Numbered from the stretch's first letter, positions 1 to 8,525 are shown. The stretch: 64,000 bases of DNA from PALSA-610 sp038239145 (GCA_038239145.1 JBBSFB010000004.1:70388-134387); one strand, 5' to 3'. Notes: generated from the letters alone by a model not told the origin. Numbers and translations are program-made.

Positions 1-392
1 CGATCTGGGCCGGCGGCAACTCGGTCGCCGCGATCCGCCGCGCGATTTCCCACGGCGACGGCTGGAGCCCGTTCCCGGCCACGCCTCGCACCGCGGCTGC
101 GGTCGACACCGCGTCGATGACCGACATCGCGATGCTCGCAAGCGCGATCACGCGTCTGCACGAGCGCGCGGAGGCCGCGGGCCGCCCGGATCGGCTCGAT
201 GTGTGCTTCACGCCGTTCTCGCACCCGGGTCACCGCGACATCGTCGACCCGGTGGCGTTCGTCGCCGAGGCGCACGCGCTCGCGGAGATCGGCGTGACGT
301 GGCTCGCGTTCCACCTGCCCGCGCCGAGCACCCCCGAGTTCTGCGACACCGTCGCCGCGTTCGGCGAAGCGATCGCCGAGGTCCACTCATGA
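1..392 (+). CDS. LLM class F420-dependent oxidoreductase, C-terminal part
   Basis: This is the last ~129 residues of a luciferase-like (LLM) flavin/F420-dependent oxidoreductase; the frame is open from base 3 to a TGA at 390-392 and the start lies outside the window. Recognisable are the segment IWAGGNSVAAIRRA and the loop HGDGWSPF, which in this family lie near the end of the TIM barrel by the F420 phosphate site, followed by a terminal helix. The substrate cannot be told. Its stop codon overlaps the next gene's ATG (ATGA), so the two are translationally coupled. Confidence 0.85.
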   Translation, partial: IWAGGNSVAAIRRAISHGDGWSPFPATPRTAAAVDTASMTDIAMLASAITRLHERAEAAGRPDRLDVCFTPFSHPGHRDIVDPVAFVAEAHALAEIGVTWLAFHLPAPSTPEFCDTVAAFGEAIAEVHS

Positions 393-1144
393 CTCCCGCG
401 AACCCGGTCGTGAACGACAAGGTGTACATCCACGAGCTGATCGACATCATCGGTCCGAACCGTTCGAAGTACATGCACCACATGACCGCGAACTGGTGTC
501 CGGCGGCGCGCGAAGAACGCGACATGCTCTGCTTCGGAGTGTGGGGAACTGTCGGCTCGACGGGCAACTGGCCCGAGGTCGTCAACCTGTGGGAGCTCGA
601 CGGTTGGGACGGCCTCGTCGCCAACTTCTCGCACGAGTTGAGCTCACCGTCGCTGCAGGACCCGACGCTCGCCAAATGGTGGGCGGCCGCGGCCGAGTTG
701 CGGCGCGGCGGGCTCGACCGCATCGTGGTCCCGGAACCCTGGAGCCCGACGATCGAACAGCTGACCCTCGCGGGTGTGCGCGGCGCGGTGTATGCGCACG
801 AGATCGTGCGCGTCCCGATCGGCACGGTGCGGGCGTTCCTCGACACGCTCGTCGAGGTCGGCCTGCCGGCGTTGGAGCACTTCGGGCTCACGTGCGTGGG
901 CGCCTACCGCGTGGCCATGATGAGCGATAGCGAAGCGATCGTCATCTGGGCGCTCCCGTCGTGGGAGACATGGGGCGAGTACGAGCAGGCCTGGGACGGT
1001 TCGCACCTCGCGGCGTGGCGGGCACGCTTGCAGACGCTCAACGCCGACGTACGCCGCACGTTGATGGTCGACGCGCCGCTGAGCCCGATGCGCACTGGTC
1101 GCCAGCCCCGCGTCGAGGACCGTCGGCCGCTCGACGAGCTCTAG
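389..1144 (+). CDS. NIPSNAP-like / dimeric alpha-beta barrel protein
   Basis: A 251-residue protein of the loosely defined NIPSNAP/EthD-type dimeric alpha+beta-barrel group, function unknown. Two repeats of the fold can be made out: residues ~10-75 (KVYIHELIDIIG..., ending in the WELDGWDGL turn) and ~134-222 (YAHEIVRVP... ending in LPSWETWGEYEQAW). No catalytic motif is evident. The ATG overlaps the stop of the preceding LLM oxidoreductase by four bases, which also fixes the start, so it probably serves the same reaction pathway. Its 3' end overlaps the convergent tag gene by four bases. Family assignment is by pattern only. Confidence 0.6.
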   Translation: MTPANPVVNDKVYIHELIDIIGPNRSKYMHHMTANWCPAAREERDMLCFGVWGTVGSTGNWPEVVNLWELDGWDGLVANFSHELSSPSLQDPTLAKWWAAAAELRRGGLDRIVVPEPWSPTIEQLTLAGVRGAVYAHEIVRVPIGTVRAFLDTLVEVGLPALEHFGLTCVGAYRVAMMSDSEAIVIWALPSWETWGEYEQAWDGSHLAAWRARLQTLNADVRRTLMVDAPLSPMRTGRQPRVEDRRPLDEL

Positions 1145-1728
1145 CTCCGGCGCGCGGGCGGTGCCTGCGGGCACCCGACTGCGTGGTCGTTCACGAGGCC
1201 GACCGCTTCGAGGTAGCTGTAGACGATCGTTGTGCCGACGAAGTTGAAGCCACGCTGCTTCAGGTCGTTGCCCAGGCGGTCGGAGAGCTCGGTGTGGGTC
1301 GCCAGATCCGACAACGAGCGCGGCCGATTCACGATCGGCTTCCCGTCGACCCACGCCCAGAGGTACTCGGCGAACGAGCCGTGCTCCTCCGCGGTCGCGA
1401 GGAACGCCTGCGCATTGCCAATGGCCGATTTCACCTTGAGCCGGTTCCGGACGATCCCCGGGTCGTCGAGCAACGCGGCCTGCTTGGCGTCGTCGTAGCG
1501 GGCGACTTTCTCGGGATCGAAGCCGTCGAACGCGCGCCGGTAGGTCTCCCGTTTGTTGAGGATCGTCGACCACGAGAGCCCGGCCTGGGCACCTTCCAGG
1601 ATCAACATCTCGAAAAGGTGGGTCTCGTCGCGCGACGCGACTCCCCACTCGTCGTCGTGATAGGCGCGCATGAGGTCGGAGCTTTCCGCCCACGCGCACC
1701 GCTTCCCCGGGACGGGCCTGGTTGCCAC
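1141..1728 (-). CDS. tag: DNA-3-methyladenine glycosylase I
   Basis: Base-excision repair glycosylase that removes 3-methyladenine from alkylated DNA in the cytosol. The 195 residues align end to end with E. coli Tag with an offset of seven. The zinc-snap residues are all present (Cys11, His24, His182, Cys186), and Glu45 in LFEMLILEGAQAGLSW matches the key active-site Glu38 of E. coli. The closing motif GLVNDHAVGCP is also typical. Length is normal for the family. The gene stands alone between an LLM/NIPSNAP operon (convergent, 4-bp overlap) and a CoA ligase on the same strand three bases upstream, so co-transcription with the ligase is possible. Confidence 0.97.
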   Translation of the reverse strand: MATRPVPGKRCAWAESSDLMRAYHDDEWGVASRDETHLFEMLILEGAQAGLSWSTILNKRETYRRAFDGFDPEKVARYDDAKQAALLDDPGIVRNRLKVKSAIGNAQAFLATAEEHGSFAEYLWAWVDGKPIVNRPRSLSDLATHTELSDRLGNDLKQRGFNFVGTTIVYSYLEAVGLVNDHAVGCPQAPPARRS

Positions 1729-1731
1729 GTG

Positions 1732-3279
1732 CTATCCGAGCTTGGCGCGGGCTTGCTCGCGCAGCTCGTACTTCAGCACTTTGCCGCTCGCGTTGAGCGG
1801 CAGCGTGTCGACGATCTCGAAGTAGCGCGGCACCTTGTAGTTCGCCATCTTCTCCCGGCACCAGGTCCGCAGCTCGTCGGGGGTGATGCTCGCGTTGAGC
1901 CGGGGGATGACGTACGCGTACCCGACCTCGCCCATGCGCTCGTCGGGGATGCCGATGATCGCGACCTGGCCGACGGCGGGGTGCTCGTTGATCATGTTCT
2001 CGATCTCGGCCGGGTATGCGTTGAAGCCGCCGACGATGAACATGTCCTTGGTGCGATCGGTGATGCGTATGTATCCCCGCTCGTCCATCACCGCGACGTC
2101 GCCTGTGTGCAGCCAGCCGTCGGTGTCGATCGCCTCCGCGGTCGCCTCGGGGTCGTGGATGAAACCGCGCATGATGTTGTACCCGCGGATCACGACCTCG
2201 CCCGGCTCCCCGCGCGGTACTTCGGCGTTCTCGTCGTTGACGATACGCACCTCGACGTCGGGAATGGCGCGGCCCGACGTGGTCGAGATGGTCTCGGGAT
2301 CGTCGTCATGGCGGCACATCGTCGCGATGCCCGTAGCCTCGGTGAGTCCGTAGCCGGTCACGATCGTCTCGAAGCCGAGCTCGGCGCGCATGCGCCGCAC
2401 GAGCTCGACCGGCACCGCGGCGGCACCGGTCACTGCGAGCCGCAGTGATGACATGTCGAACTCGGCGAGCCGCGGGTGGTCGAGAATCGACTGGTACACG
2501 GTGGGCGGTCCAGGGAGCATCGAGACGCGTTCCTCGGCCGCGTGTTGCATCACCTCGTCGACGTCGAACACGGCATGGGGGATGATCGTCGCGCCTTTGA
2601 CGAGGCACGCGACGATGCCGGCGTTCAACCCGAACGAATGGAAAAACGGGTTGACCACGAGGTAACGGTCGCCGGGCCGCAATCCGACGACCGTCGACCA
2701 CGCGTCGTACGCGCGTACGGTCGCCCCGTGCGTGAGCATCGCCCCCTTGGGTCGACCCGTCGTGCCCGACGTGAACAAGATCGCGCAGAGATCGTCGCCG
2801 GTGAGGCCCTCGGGCAGCGCCGCTCCGTCGTCGCGGCCGAGGAACTTCATCCACCCCGGTCCGCGGAGATCGACGATCTCGGCCAGGTCTGCCGGCGCGG
2901 GCTCGACCCGCAACAACGCCGCGTAGTTCGTGTCCAGGAAGTCGGTGACGGTGAAGAGCAACTTCACGTCGGCCCGCTCGAGCACGTAGCGCGCTTCGGC
3001 CCCCTTGAACCGGGTGTTCAGGGGAACGAGCACCGCTCCGGCCCGGAAGATCCCGAGCGCGGCTACGACCCACTCCGTGCAGTTGGGCGCCCAGATCGCA
3101 ACCCGGTCTCCGGGCGCGATCCCGGTCGCGACGAGCGCGCTCGCGGCCCGGTCGGCCTGCCCGGCCAACTCCGCAAAGGTGACCCGGTCCCGCTCGTCGA
3201 CGAGGGCCTCGGTGTTCGCGAACGATGCGGCGGCGCGGTCCACGAGCCCCGGTATCGTCGAGGGCAGCTGATCGGTCAT
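1732..3279 (-). CDS. AMP-dependent acyl-CoA synthetase, FadD3-like
   Basis: ANL-superfamily ligase (515 aa) that adenylates a carboxylic acid and transfers it to CoA. The P-loop TSGTTGRPKG is at ~170, the A8 hinge follows GWLHTGD, and the C-terminal catalytic lysine sits in NASGKVLK. The central block (NPFFHSFG, GATIIPH, LPGPPTVYQS, ATGIATMCR) closely resembles mycobacterial FadD3, the ligase for the steroid C/D-ring propionate HIP; I infer a related cyclic or branched acid but cannot prove it. I chose the ATG at 3279 because the homologous N terminus (STIPGLVDRAAASF) begins there and the open frame upstream has no family similarity. It is divergent from the enoyl-CoA hydratase operon, with 30 bp between starts, suggesting a shared control region. 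Confidence 0.93.
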   Translation of the reverse strand: MTDQLPSTIPGLVDRAAASFANTEALVDERDRVTFAELAGQADRAASALVATGIAPGDRVAIWAPNCTEWVVAALGIFRAGAVLVPLNTRFKGAEARYVLERADVKLLFTVTDFLDTNYAALLRVEPAPADLAEIVDLRGPGWMKFLGRDDGAALPEGLTGDDLCAILFTSGTTGRPKGAMLTHGATVRAYDAWSTVVGLRPGDRYLVVNPFFHSFGLNAGIVACLVKGATIIPHAVFDVDEVMQHAAEERVSMLPGPPTVYQSILDHPRLAEFDMSSLRLAVTGAAAVPVELVRRMRAELGFETIVTGYGLTEATGIATMCRHDDDPETISTTSGRAIPDVEVRIVNDENAEVPRGEPGEVVIRGYNIMRGFIHDPEATAEAIDTDGWLHTGDVAVMDERGYIRITDRTKDMFIVGGFNAYPAEIENMINEHPAVGQVAIIGIPDERMGEVGYAYVIPRLNASITPDELRTWCREKMANYKVPRYFEIVDTLPLNASGKVLKYELREQARAKLG

Positions 3280-3309
3280 GCCGACAACTTGCCACACGAC
3301 GAAAGCCGG

Positions 3310-4026
3310 ATGCGCATGCCCGATCCCGGACGCGACGGATACGCCCAGTCGTTCGAGACACTCCGAGTGGATCGCCGGGGTCCCGTTGGCTGGATCGTCT
3401 TCGACCGGCCCGAGGCCGCCAACGCGATGAACGCGCGGATGATGGACGAGCTCGAACACGCCTGGCGCCGCCTCGACGACGATCCCGAGGTGCGGGTTAT
3501 CGTCAACACCGGCGCCGGAAAGGCCTTCCAGACCGGGCTCGACCTGGCGCAGCTCGCCCGGGATCCGGCTGCGTTGCGGGAGCAGTCGCGCCGCACCAAG
3601 CGCTTCGAGCTGCGCTTCACGTCGTGGCACAACGAGGTCTGGAAACCGGTGATCGCCGCAGTCAACGGTGTGTGTGCGGGTGGGGGACTGCACTTCGTCG
3701 CCGATGCCGACATCGTGATCTGTTCGGCGAACGCCTCGTTTGTCGACCCGCACGTGTCGGTCGGGCAGGCAACCGTGTTCGAGACGATCGGCCTCGCGAA
3801 GAAGTCGCCGATGGAGTCGGTGTTCCGCATGGCGTTCGTCGGACGGCACGAGCGGCTCTCGGCCGCTCGTGCCTACGAGCTCGGCATCTGTTCACAGGTC
3901 GTGGAGCCGGACAATCTGGAGGCTGAGGCGCAAGCGCTCGGTGAGTTGATCGCGCGGAACTCGCCCGCTGCGCTCGCGCACACCAAACGCGTGCTGTGGG
4001 GCGTGCTGGACCGGGTCGGATCATGA
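3310..4026 (+). CDS. Enoyl-CoA hydratase/isomerase family protein
   Basis: Crotonase-fold protein of 238 residues. The family core is visible: GWIVFDRPEAANAMN (N-terminal strand), VNTGAGKAFQTGLDL (first oxyanion-hole turn), and IAAVNGVCAGGGLHFVADADIV (second oxyanion hole, GGG). The usual hydratase glutamates are not clearly in place after SFVDPHV, so hydratase, isomerase or hydrolase activity is open. ATG at 3310 was taken; an in-frame ATG at 3316 is an alternative. Divergent from the FadD3-like ligase and coupled by an ATGA overlap to the downstream gene, so it likely works on the CoA ester that ligase produces. Confidence 0.88.
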   Translation: MRMPDPGRDGYAQSFETLRVDRRGPVGWIVFDRPEAANAMNARMMDELEHAWRRLDDDPEVRVIVNTGAGKAFQTGLDLAQLARDPAALREQSRRTKRFELRFTSWHNEVWKPVIAAVNGVCAGGGLHFVADADIVICSANASFVDPHVSVGQATVFETIGLAKKSPMESVFRMAFVGRHERLSAARAYELGICSQVVEPDNLEAEAQALGELIARNSPAALAHTKRVLWGVLDRVGS

Positions 4027-4742
4027 CGACTGCCCATCCTGGCGAACGTCCGGGTGAACCTCCCGACGAACTTCCGGGTGAGGTCGAGAACGGCGTGCAG
4101 ATTGGCACCGCGATCGTCTCGTACATCGAGCCGCATCCCGGAAAGGCGATCGCCTTCAATCGTTGGTACGAGCGCGATCACTTCCCCGCCACAGTGAAGG
4201 CCGGCCCGGGGGTCTTCGCCGGCGCCCGCTTCGTCGCGACCCGTACGTGCAAGGAGTTGCGCCCGCCTGGCCGCCTCTTCGGCGACCCGGCCCGGGGCTC
4301 GTACCTCGCGGTGGCATGGGTGCTCCCGGAAAAACAGGCCGAGTGGGACGAGTGGGTCGCGCGGGAGATGGAGCAGATCGCGGCGCAGGGTCGGTTGTTT
4401 GCCGGCCGCGACCACGTGCACACCGCCGTCTACCGGGCCGTTTCGCAGTCGAACGCGGTCGAGGCGATCGTCGCGCTCGACCGGGGGCTGGGCGGCGCGA
4501 TCATCGCCGCCGACGAGCATGCGGTCCCGCTCCTCGACGTCCCGGTCGCGGTCGGGCTGACCCTCGAACGCACGATCGTGTCGCAGGCCGAGCCTCCCGC
4601 CCACGACCTCGTGATCGGCTTTTGTGCCGGCGATCCCCTCGCCGCGTTCCGTGCGCTCGCGCCGACGGTGGCGACCGCCGGGTTCGCGAGCCCGTTCCTC
4701 GCCACGGTCCCCGGCACCGACCACTACGCGACCGAGCTCTGA
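4023..4742 (+). CDS. Hypothetical EthD-like alpha-beta barrel protein
   Basis: A 239-residue protein I do not firmly recognise. Residues ~20-110 contain an EthD/dimeric-barrel-like run (AIVSYIEP, FNRWYERDHFPATV, RFVATRTC, YLAVAWVLP), and ~140-235 look like a second, degenerate copy. The first ~20 residues are a proline-rich stretch made of repeated PGE units, encoded by short near-repeats. The ATG overlaps the stop of the enoyl-CoA hydratase (ATGA), so it is part of that operon. Similar small barrels often accompany acyl-CoA and aromatic catabolic operons without a proven reaction. Confidence 0.6.
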   Translation: MTTAHPGERPGEPPDELPGEVENGVQIGTAIVSYIEPHPGKAIAFNRWYERDHFPATVKAGPGVFAGARFVATRTCKELRPPGRLFGDPARGSYLAVAWVLPEKQAEWDEWVAREMEQIAAQGRLFAGRDHVHTAVYRAVSQSNAVEAIVALDRGLGGAIIAADEHAVPLLDVPVAVGLTLERTIVSQAEPPAHDLVIGFCAGDPLAAFRALAPTVATAGFASPFLATVPGTDHYATEL

Positions 4743-4766
4743 GGGAGCTGGCCTAACGTCGGCCTG

Positions 4767-5186
4767 GTGAACACCACCCTGCTCCTGTGCGACCACGCCC
4801 AAGAAGTCGCGGGCAAGCTCTACGTGCTCGGGGGTGGCTGGAGCATCTATCGCGGCGCGCCGGTGACCATGGGCCTGGCCGTGAAGATCGCCGTCCCGTG
4901 GGAGGCCGCGAACATCCCCCACGATTTCGCGGCCCGCCTCGTGACCGAGGACGGCCTCGACCCGGTCCTGCCGACTCCCGAAGGGGGCCTCGGCGCGACC
5001 AGGGTGGAATTCCAGGGCCGTTTCGAAGCCGGGCGACCGGCCGGGCTCGCCCCGGGTAGCGACCTCGACGCCCCCTTCGCCGTGAACATCGCCGGGCTCC
5101 CGCTCACGCCCGGACGCTACGAGTGGCAGGTCGAGATCGACCAGGAGGTCGTCGGCCGGGTGCCGTTCACGGTCATGGAGGCCTGA
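4767..5186 (+). CDS. DUF6941-like hypothetical protein
   Basis: A 139-residue protein with GTG start. The opening TTLLLCDHAQEVAGKLYVLGGGW and the closing pattern GRYEWQVEIDQEVVGRVPFTV match the small cytosolic beta-sandwich family annotated DUF6941 in actinobacteria; no enzymatic motif or membrane segment is present. It begins 25 bp after the EthD-like gene, on the same strand, and could be the last gene of that operon. A strong hairpin lies ~100 bp downstream. Function unknown. Confidence 0.7.
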   Translation: MNTTLLLCDHAQEVAGKLYVLGGGWSIYRGAPVTMGLAVKIAVPWEAANIPHDFAARLVTEDGLDPVLPTPEGGLGATRVEFQGRFEAGRPAGLAPGSDLDAPFAVNIAGLPLTPGRYEWQVEIDQEVVGRVPFTVMEA

Positions 5187-5512
5187 GCGATACCGGATTC
5201 CTTATCCGGCCGTCAGATGCGCCGATGATGCCAGCGGAACCGCTCTGAGCCCCCTTCCCCCCAAGGGGCGGGAGAGCGCGCGACGGCCCGCCGGTGAAGA
5301 CCGGCGGGCCGTTGACCATATGTACGGGTCTTCTCCGGCTACGGCCGCTTCCCGATGGCTCGACCCCTCTCCGCCTCTGTCGGCGCCTGCGCCTGCGTCT
5401 CCCGGACCAGTCGGTCACGTCCGGGCGCGGTCTCTGTCTTTGAACCACCGGTTGTCCTCTCCATCTCCCGGCGCGTGGAAGGTCCCTTCGCAGGCGCGTT
5501 AGGTTCGCCGTC
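5187..5512. other. Intergenic stretch without a supported gene
   Basis: 326 bp between the DUF6941-like gene and an SDR on the same strand. Short open frames here show no coding pattern or family resemblance. The only clear structure is a perfect 13-bp inverted repeat at 5283-5312; a smaller cccctt/aagggg pair precedes it. No tRNA-like cloverleaf was found by eye. Confidence 0.6.
5283..5312 (+). terminator. Strong perfect hairpin, probable terminator
   Basis: acggcccgccggt, loop gaag, accggcgggccgt: a perfect 13-bp GC-rich stem with a four-base loop, 97 bp after the DUF6941-like stop and ~200 bp before the next start. No T-tract follows, which is common for high-GC actinobacterial terminators; a structured RNA element is the alternative. 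Confidence 0.5.
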
Positions 5513-6265
5513 ATGGGACGCTTCGACGAACGGGTAGCAGTGGTGACCGGCGCGGGATCGGGGCTCGGGCACGCAACCGCCCGCCAGCTCGCAGAGGAAG
5601 GCGCCCGGGTCGCGTGCTTCGACATCGCGATCGACGCGGCCGAGAAGGCGGCGGCGGAGATCGGCGAGCAGGGTGGGACCGCCCGGGCCTACAAGGTCGA
5701 CGTCTCCGACCCCGACTCCGTGCAGGCGGCGATGGCCGGGGCCGCGAGCGATCTCGGCCGGCCCCAGGTGGTCGTGAACAGCGCCGGGATCGGCAAGTTC
5801 GCGAACACGCACGAGGTGCCGTTTGCCGAATGGCAGCGCATCATCGGCGTCAACCTCACCGGCACCTTCCTCGTGTGCCAGGCCGCGCTCCCGCACCTTC
5901 TCGACGGCGGCGGGAACATCGTCAACATCGCGTCGAACGCCGGCATCCGTTCGCAGCCGTTCTCCGCCGCGTACTGCTCGTCGAAGGCCGGCGTGATCCA
6001 TCTGACCAAGGTCATCGCCGACGAATACCTGAAGCGGGGCGTGCGCGCGAACGTCGTGGCGCCCGGCGGCATGGAGACGCCGCTGCAGGAGGCGTTCTTC
6101 GAGTTCCCCGAAGGCGCCGACTGGAAGTCGATGCGCAAGGCGATGTCGCCGCTCGGCAACTCGCAACCGGCCGAGGTCGCCAACGTGGTCGCGTTCGTCG
6201 CGTCCGACGAATGTCGCTACATGACGGGCTCGGTCGTCTCGATCGACGGTGGCATCACGGTATGA
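5513..6265 (+). CDS. SDR family NAD(P)-dependent oxidoreductase
   Basis: Classical short-chain dehydrogenase of 250 residues with a Rossmann glycine motif (GAGSGLG, ~13-19), the NSAG structural motif (~89), catalytic Ser in NIASNAG and YxxxK in YCSSKAG (Tyr ~155). The acidic residue ending strand 2 (CFDIA) suggests NAD(H) over NADP(H). The C-terminal GSVVSIDGGITV is the normal ending. The stop overlaps the ATG of the following CoA ligase, so the pair is an operon oxidising or reducing a hydroxy/keto intermediate of an acid that the ligase activates. Substrate unknown. Confidence 0.94.
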   Translation: MGRFDERVAVVTGAGSGLGHATARQLAEEGARVACFDIAIDAAEKAAAEIGEQGGTARAYKVDVSDPDSVQAAMAGAASDLGRPQVVVNSAGIGKFANTHEVPFAEWQRIIGVNLTGTFLVCQAALPHLLDGGGNIVNIASNAGIRSQPFSAAYCSSKAGVIHLTKVIADEYLKRGVRANVVAPGGMETPLQEAFFEFPEGADWKSMRKAMSPLGNSQPAEVANVVAFVASDECRYMTGSVVSIDGGITV

Positions 6266-7800
6266 CGTACGTGGCATCCGAAGCGATGATCCTCGACGCG
6301 GGCAGCGTCTGGGAACTGGTCGACCGGCGCACGGCCGCGACCCCGGATCGCGTCATGCTGTACGACGGCGAGCGCACGACGACGTTCGCGCAGTACCGCG
6401 AGCTCTGCGAGCGCGCTGCGGCCGGTCTCCACGCACTCGGCGTCAGGGAAGGCACCAACGTCTCGTGGCAACTGCCCACGTGGACGGAGTCGGCGGTCCT
6501 TGTCGGCGCGCTGTGCCGGCTCGGCGCGGTGCAGAACCCGATGCTCCCGATCTACCGCTACCGCGAAGTCTCGTTCATTGCGAAGCAGACGCACTGCAAG
6601 CTGTTGATCACGCCATCGACCTGGAACAAGTTCGACTACGGCGCGTTGGCCGAACAGGTTGCCGGGGAGAGCGACGACATGCACACGTTCGTCGCCGACC
6701 ACTTCAATCCCGAAGGTGATTCCGCGTCGTTGCCACCCGCGCCCGAGGTGTTCGACGAACCCGATCGCGATCCGGTCCGCTGGATCTTCTACACGTCGGG
6801 AACAACTGCCGATCCGAAGGGGGCGCAGCACACCGACCGCTCGGTGTTGGCCGGCGCCATCGGGTACGCGGAGAAAACGCACGTCGTGGCCGACGACATC
6901 GCGCTCGTCGCGTTCCCGTTCACGCATATCGGCGGGATCATCATCGGTGTGTATACGCCCCTGCTCACGGGTTCGGCCGCGGTGCTCATGGAAGCATGGA
7001 CCGCGCCGGCGTCGACCGAGCTCATCGGCCGGCACAAGGTGACGTTGGCCAACGGCGCGGCCGCGATCCACACCGCGCTGCTCGACGAGGCGCGCGCCAA
7101 CCCGGCCGCGTACTCGACGGTGCGCGACTTCCCGAGCGGTGGATCCACGAAACCGCCGCAGCTGCACGACGAGCTGAAGAAGGTGATTCCGAGCTCGATC
7201 GGGACCACCTCCGGGTACGGCATGACCGAAGCCCCGATCGTCGCCCAGACCGACATCGACGCCCCCGACATCTCGAAGGCGACCGCCGAGGGCACGCCGA
7301 CGCGCGGCGTCACGATGAAGATCCTGGAGAACGGCGAGATCGCGGTCAAGGGTCCGCAGGTGATGCGGGGGTATGTCGACGGCTCACTCGACGCGGCCGC
7401 GTTCACCGCCGACGGGTTCTTGCTGACCGGCGACCTCGGTCGGTTCGACGAGCACGGCGCCATCCTCATCACCGGCCGGGTCAAAGACATCATCATCCGC
7501 AAGGGCGAGAACGTCTCGGCCAAAGAGGTCGAGGACGTGCTCTACACCCACCCCAAGATCGCCGACGTGGCGGTGCTCGGCATCCCCGATGTCGACCGGG
7601 GCGAGATGGTCGTGGCGTTCGTCGTGCCCAAGGACCCCGGCGCCCCGCCGACAATGATCGACGTGCGCGAGCACTGCAAGGCCGTCGGCCTGATGATGCA
7701 GAAGATCCCGGAGCGGCTCGAGGTCATCGACGCGCTGCCGCGCAACCCGAGCGGCAAGGTGCCGAAGCACGAGCTGCGCGCCCTGATCAGCCCGACCTGA
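6262..7800 (+). CDS. AMP-dependent acyl-CoA synthetase
   Basis: ANL-family CoA ligase of 512 residues. Motifs: P-loop YTSGTTADPKG (~180), GYGMTEAP (~320), TGDLGR hinge region (~392), and NPSGKVPK with the catalytic lysine near the C terminus. It resembles cyclohexanecarboxylate/benzoate-type or medium-chain ligases more than long-chain FadDs, but the acid is not identifiable. ATG at 6262 overlaps the SDR stop (ATGA) and is the first start giving a normal N terminus. The last codons (LISPT-stop) lie in a 14-bp unit that recurs downstream; see the repeat at 7782. Confidence 0.93.
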   Translation: MTYVASEAMILDAGSVWELVDRRTAATPDRVMLYDGERTTTFAQYRELCERAAAGLHALGVREGTNVSWQLPTWTESAVLVGALCRLGAVQNPMLPIYRYREVSFIAKQTHCKLLITPSTWNKFDYGALAEQVAGESDDMHTFVADHFNPEGDSASLPPAPEVFDEPDRDPVRWIFYTSGTTADPKGAQHTDRSVLAGAIGYAEKTHVVADDIALVAFPFTHIGGIIIGVYTPLLTGSAAVLMEAWTAPASTELIGRHKVTLANGAAAIHTALLDEARANPAAYSTVRDFPSGGSTKPPQLHDELKKVIPSSIGTTSGYGMTEAPIVAQTDIDAPDISKATAEGTPTRGVTMKILENGEIAVKGPQVMRGYVDGSLDAAAFTADGFLLTGDLGRFDEHGAILITGRVKDIIIRKGENVSAKEVEDVLYTHPKIADVAVLGIPDVDRGEMVVAFVVPKDPGAPPTMIDVREHCKAVGLMMQKIPERLEVIDALPRNPSGKVPKHELRALISPT

Positions 7801-7819
7801 TCAGCCCGCCCTGATCAGC
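7782..7819. repeat. Three tandem 14-bp copies across a gene end
   Basis: Unit cctgatcagcccg(a/c), starting at 7782, 7796 and 7810 (last copy partial). The first two copies span the last codons and TGA of the CoA ligase; the third lies in the stop region of the convergent amidotransferase gene. Each unit carries the palindrome TGATCA, which supplies a TGA on both strands. Confidence 0.9.
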
Positions 7820-8525
7820 TTCCGGCCCGCCTGACGATCCCGTCGAACAGGCGCTGTTGCACCGCGTCGTCGTCGGCGGTGTCCTCCGGGTGCCACTGCA
7901 CCGCGAGGAGGAACGCGCCGTCGAGCTCGAGCGCCTCGACGATGCCGTCCGCGGCGCGGCCGACGACGCGCAGCCCGTCGCCGAGTGTGTCGATCGCCTG
8001 GTGGTGGTGACACGACGCCGTCACCTTGGTCGCGTCCATCACCTCGGCAAGCAACGAGTCGCGGTCGAGCGTGATCTCGTGTTGACGCGCGCCACCCGCC
8101 ACACCCGGTTGGCCGTGTGCGGGCACGCCGGGATCTTCGGTGATGTGTTGATGCAGCGTGCCTCCCCGGGCCACGTTCAGGATCTGGATGCCGCGACAGA
8201 TCGCGAGCGTCGGGACCGAACGGGCGGTGGCGGCCTCGGCCAACGCGCATTCGAAGTCGTCGTCGGCGGAATCGACGCCGTAGACGCTCGGATGCGGCTT
8301 GTCGCCGTAGCGGGCGGGGTCGACGTCGGGACCGCCGGTGAGCACGAGTGCGTCGACCCGGGCGAGGAGTTCCTTGGGGTCCTTCGCGTCGTTGACGATG
8401 ACGGGCTGGCCACCGGCGCGCAGCACCGCGTCGACGTAGCGGTAGGGGAGCGCGGCCGCGCCCGAGTACGGCCACTTGTCGGTCCGCCCGAGCCGACGGC
8501 CCGTGAGCGCCACGATCACGGGCAC
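7815..8525 (-). CDS. Class-I glutamine amidotransferase, PuuD-like gamma-glutamyl hydrolase
   Basis: 236-residue peptidase-C26 type hydrolase. The nucleophile Cys110 is in LAICRGIQ and the His212/Glu214 pair in VQWHPE; the oxyanion turn LTGGPDVDP is at ~62-70, all typical of gamma-glutamyl-GABA hydrolase (PuuD). It would cleave gamma-glutamyl amides, releasing glutamate. A GTG start at 8525 (VPVIVALTG) was chosen, four bases after the upstream stop; GTGs at 8519 and 8513 are alternatives. It directly follows a glutamine-synthetase-like ligase, so the two probably make and break a gamma-glutamyl-amine intermediate. Family call is firm, substrate inferred. Confidence 0.88.
   Translation of the reverse strand: MPVIVALTGRRLGRTDKWPYSGAAALPYRYVDAVLRAGGQPVIVNDAKDPKELLARVDALVLTGGPDVDPARYGDKPHPSVYGVDSADDDFECALAEAATARSVPTLAICRGIQILNVARGGTLHQHITEDPGVPAHGQPGVAGGARQHEITLDRDSLLAEVMDATKVTASCHHHQAIDTLGDGLRVVGRAADGIVEALELDGAFLLAVQWHPEDTADDDAVQQRLFDGIVRRAGS

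Noticed and set aside
961..2448. Long plus-strand frame over the tag and FadD3-like genes
   Set aside because: Shadow of two well-supported minus-strand genes; low-complexity Val/Asp/Arg pattern and no motif.
5339..6277. Long minus-strand frame antisense to the SDR at 5513
   Set aside because: Arg/Asp/His-rich composition typical of antisense shadows in high-GC genes; no family similarity, while the plus strand encodes a complete SDR.
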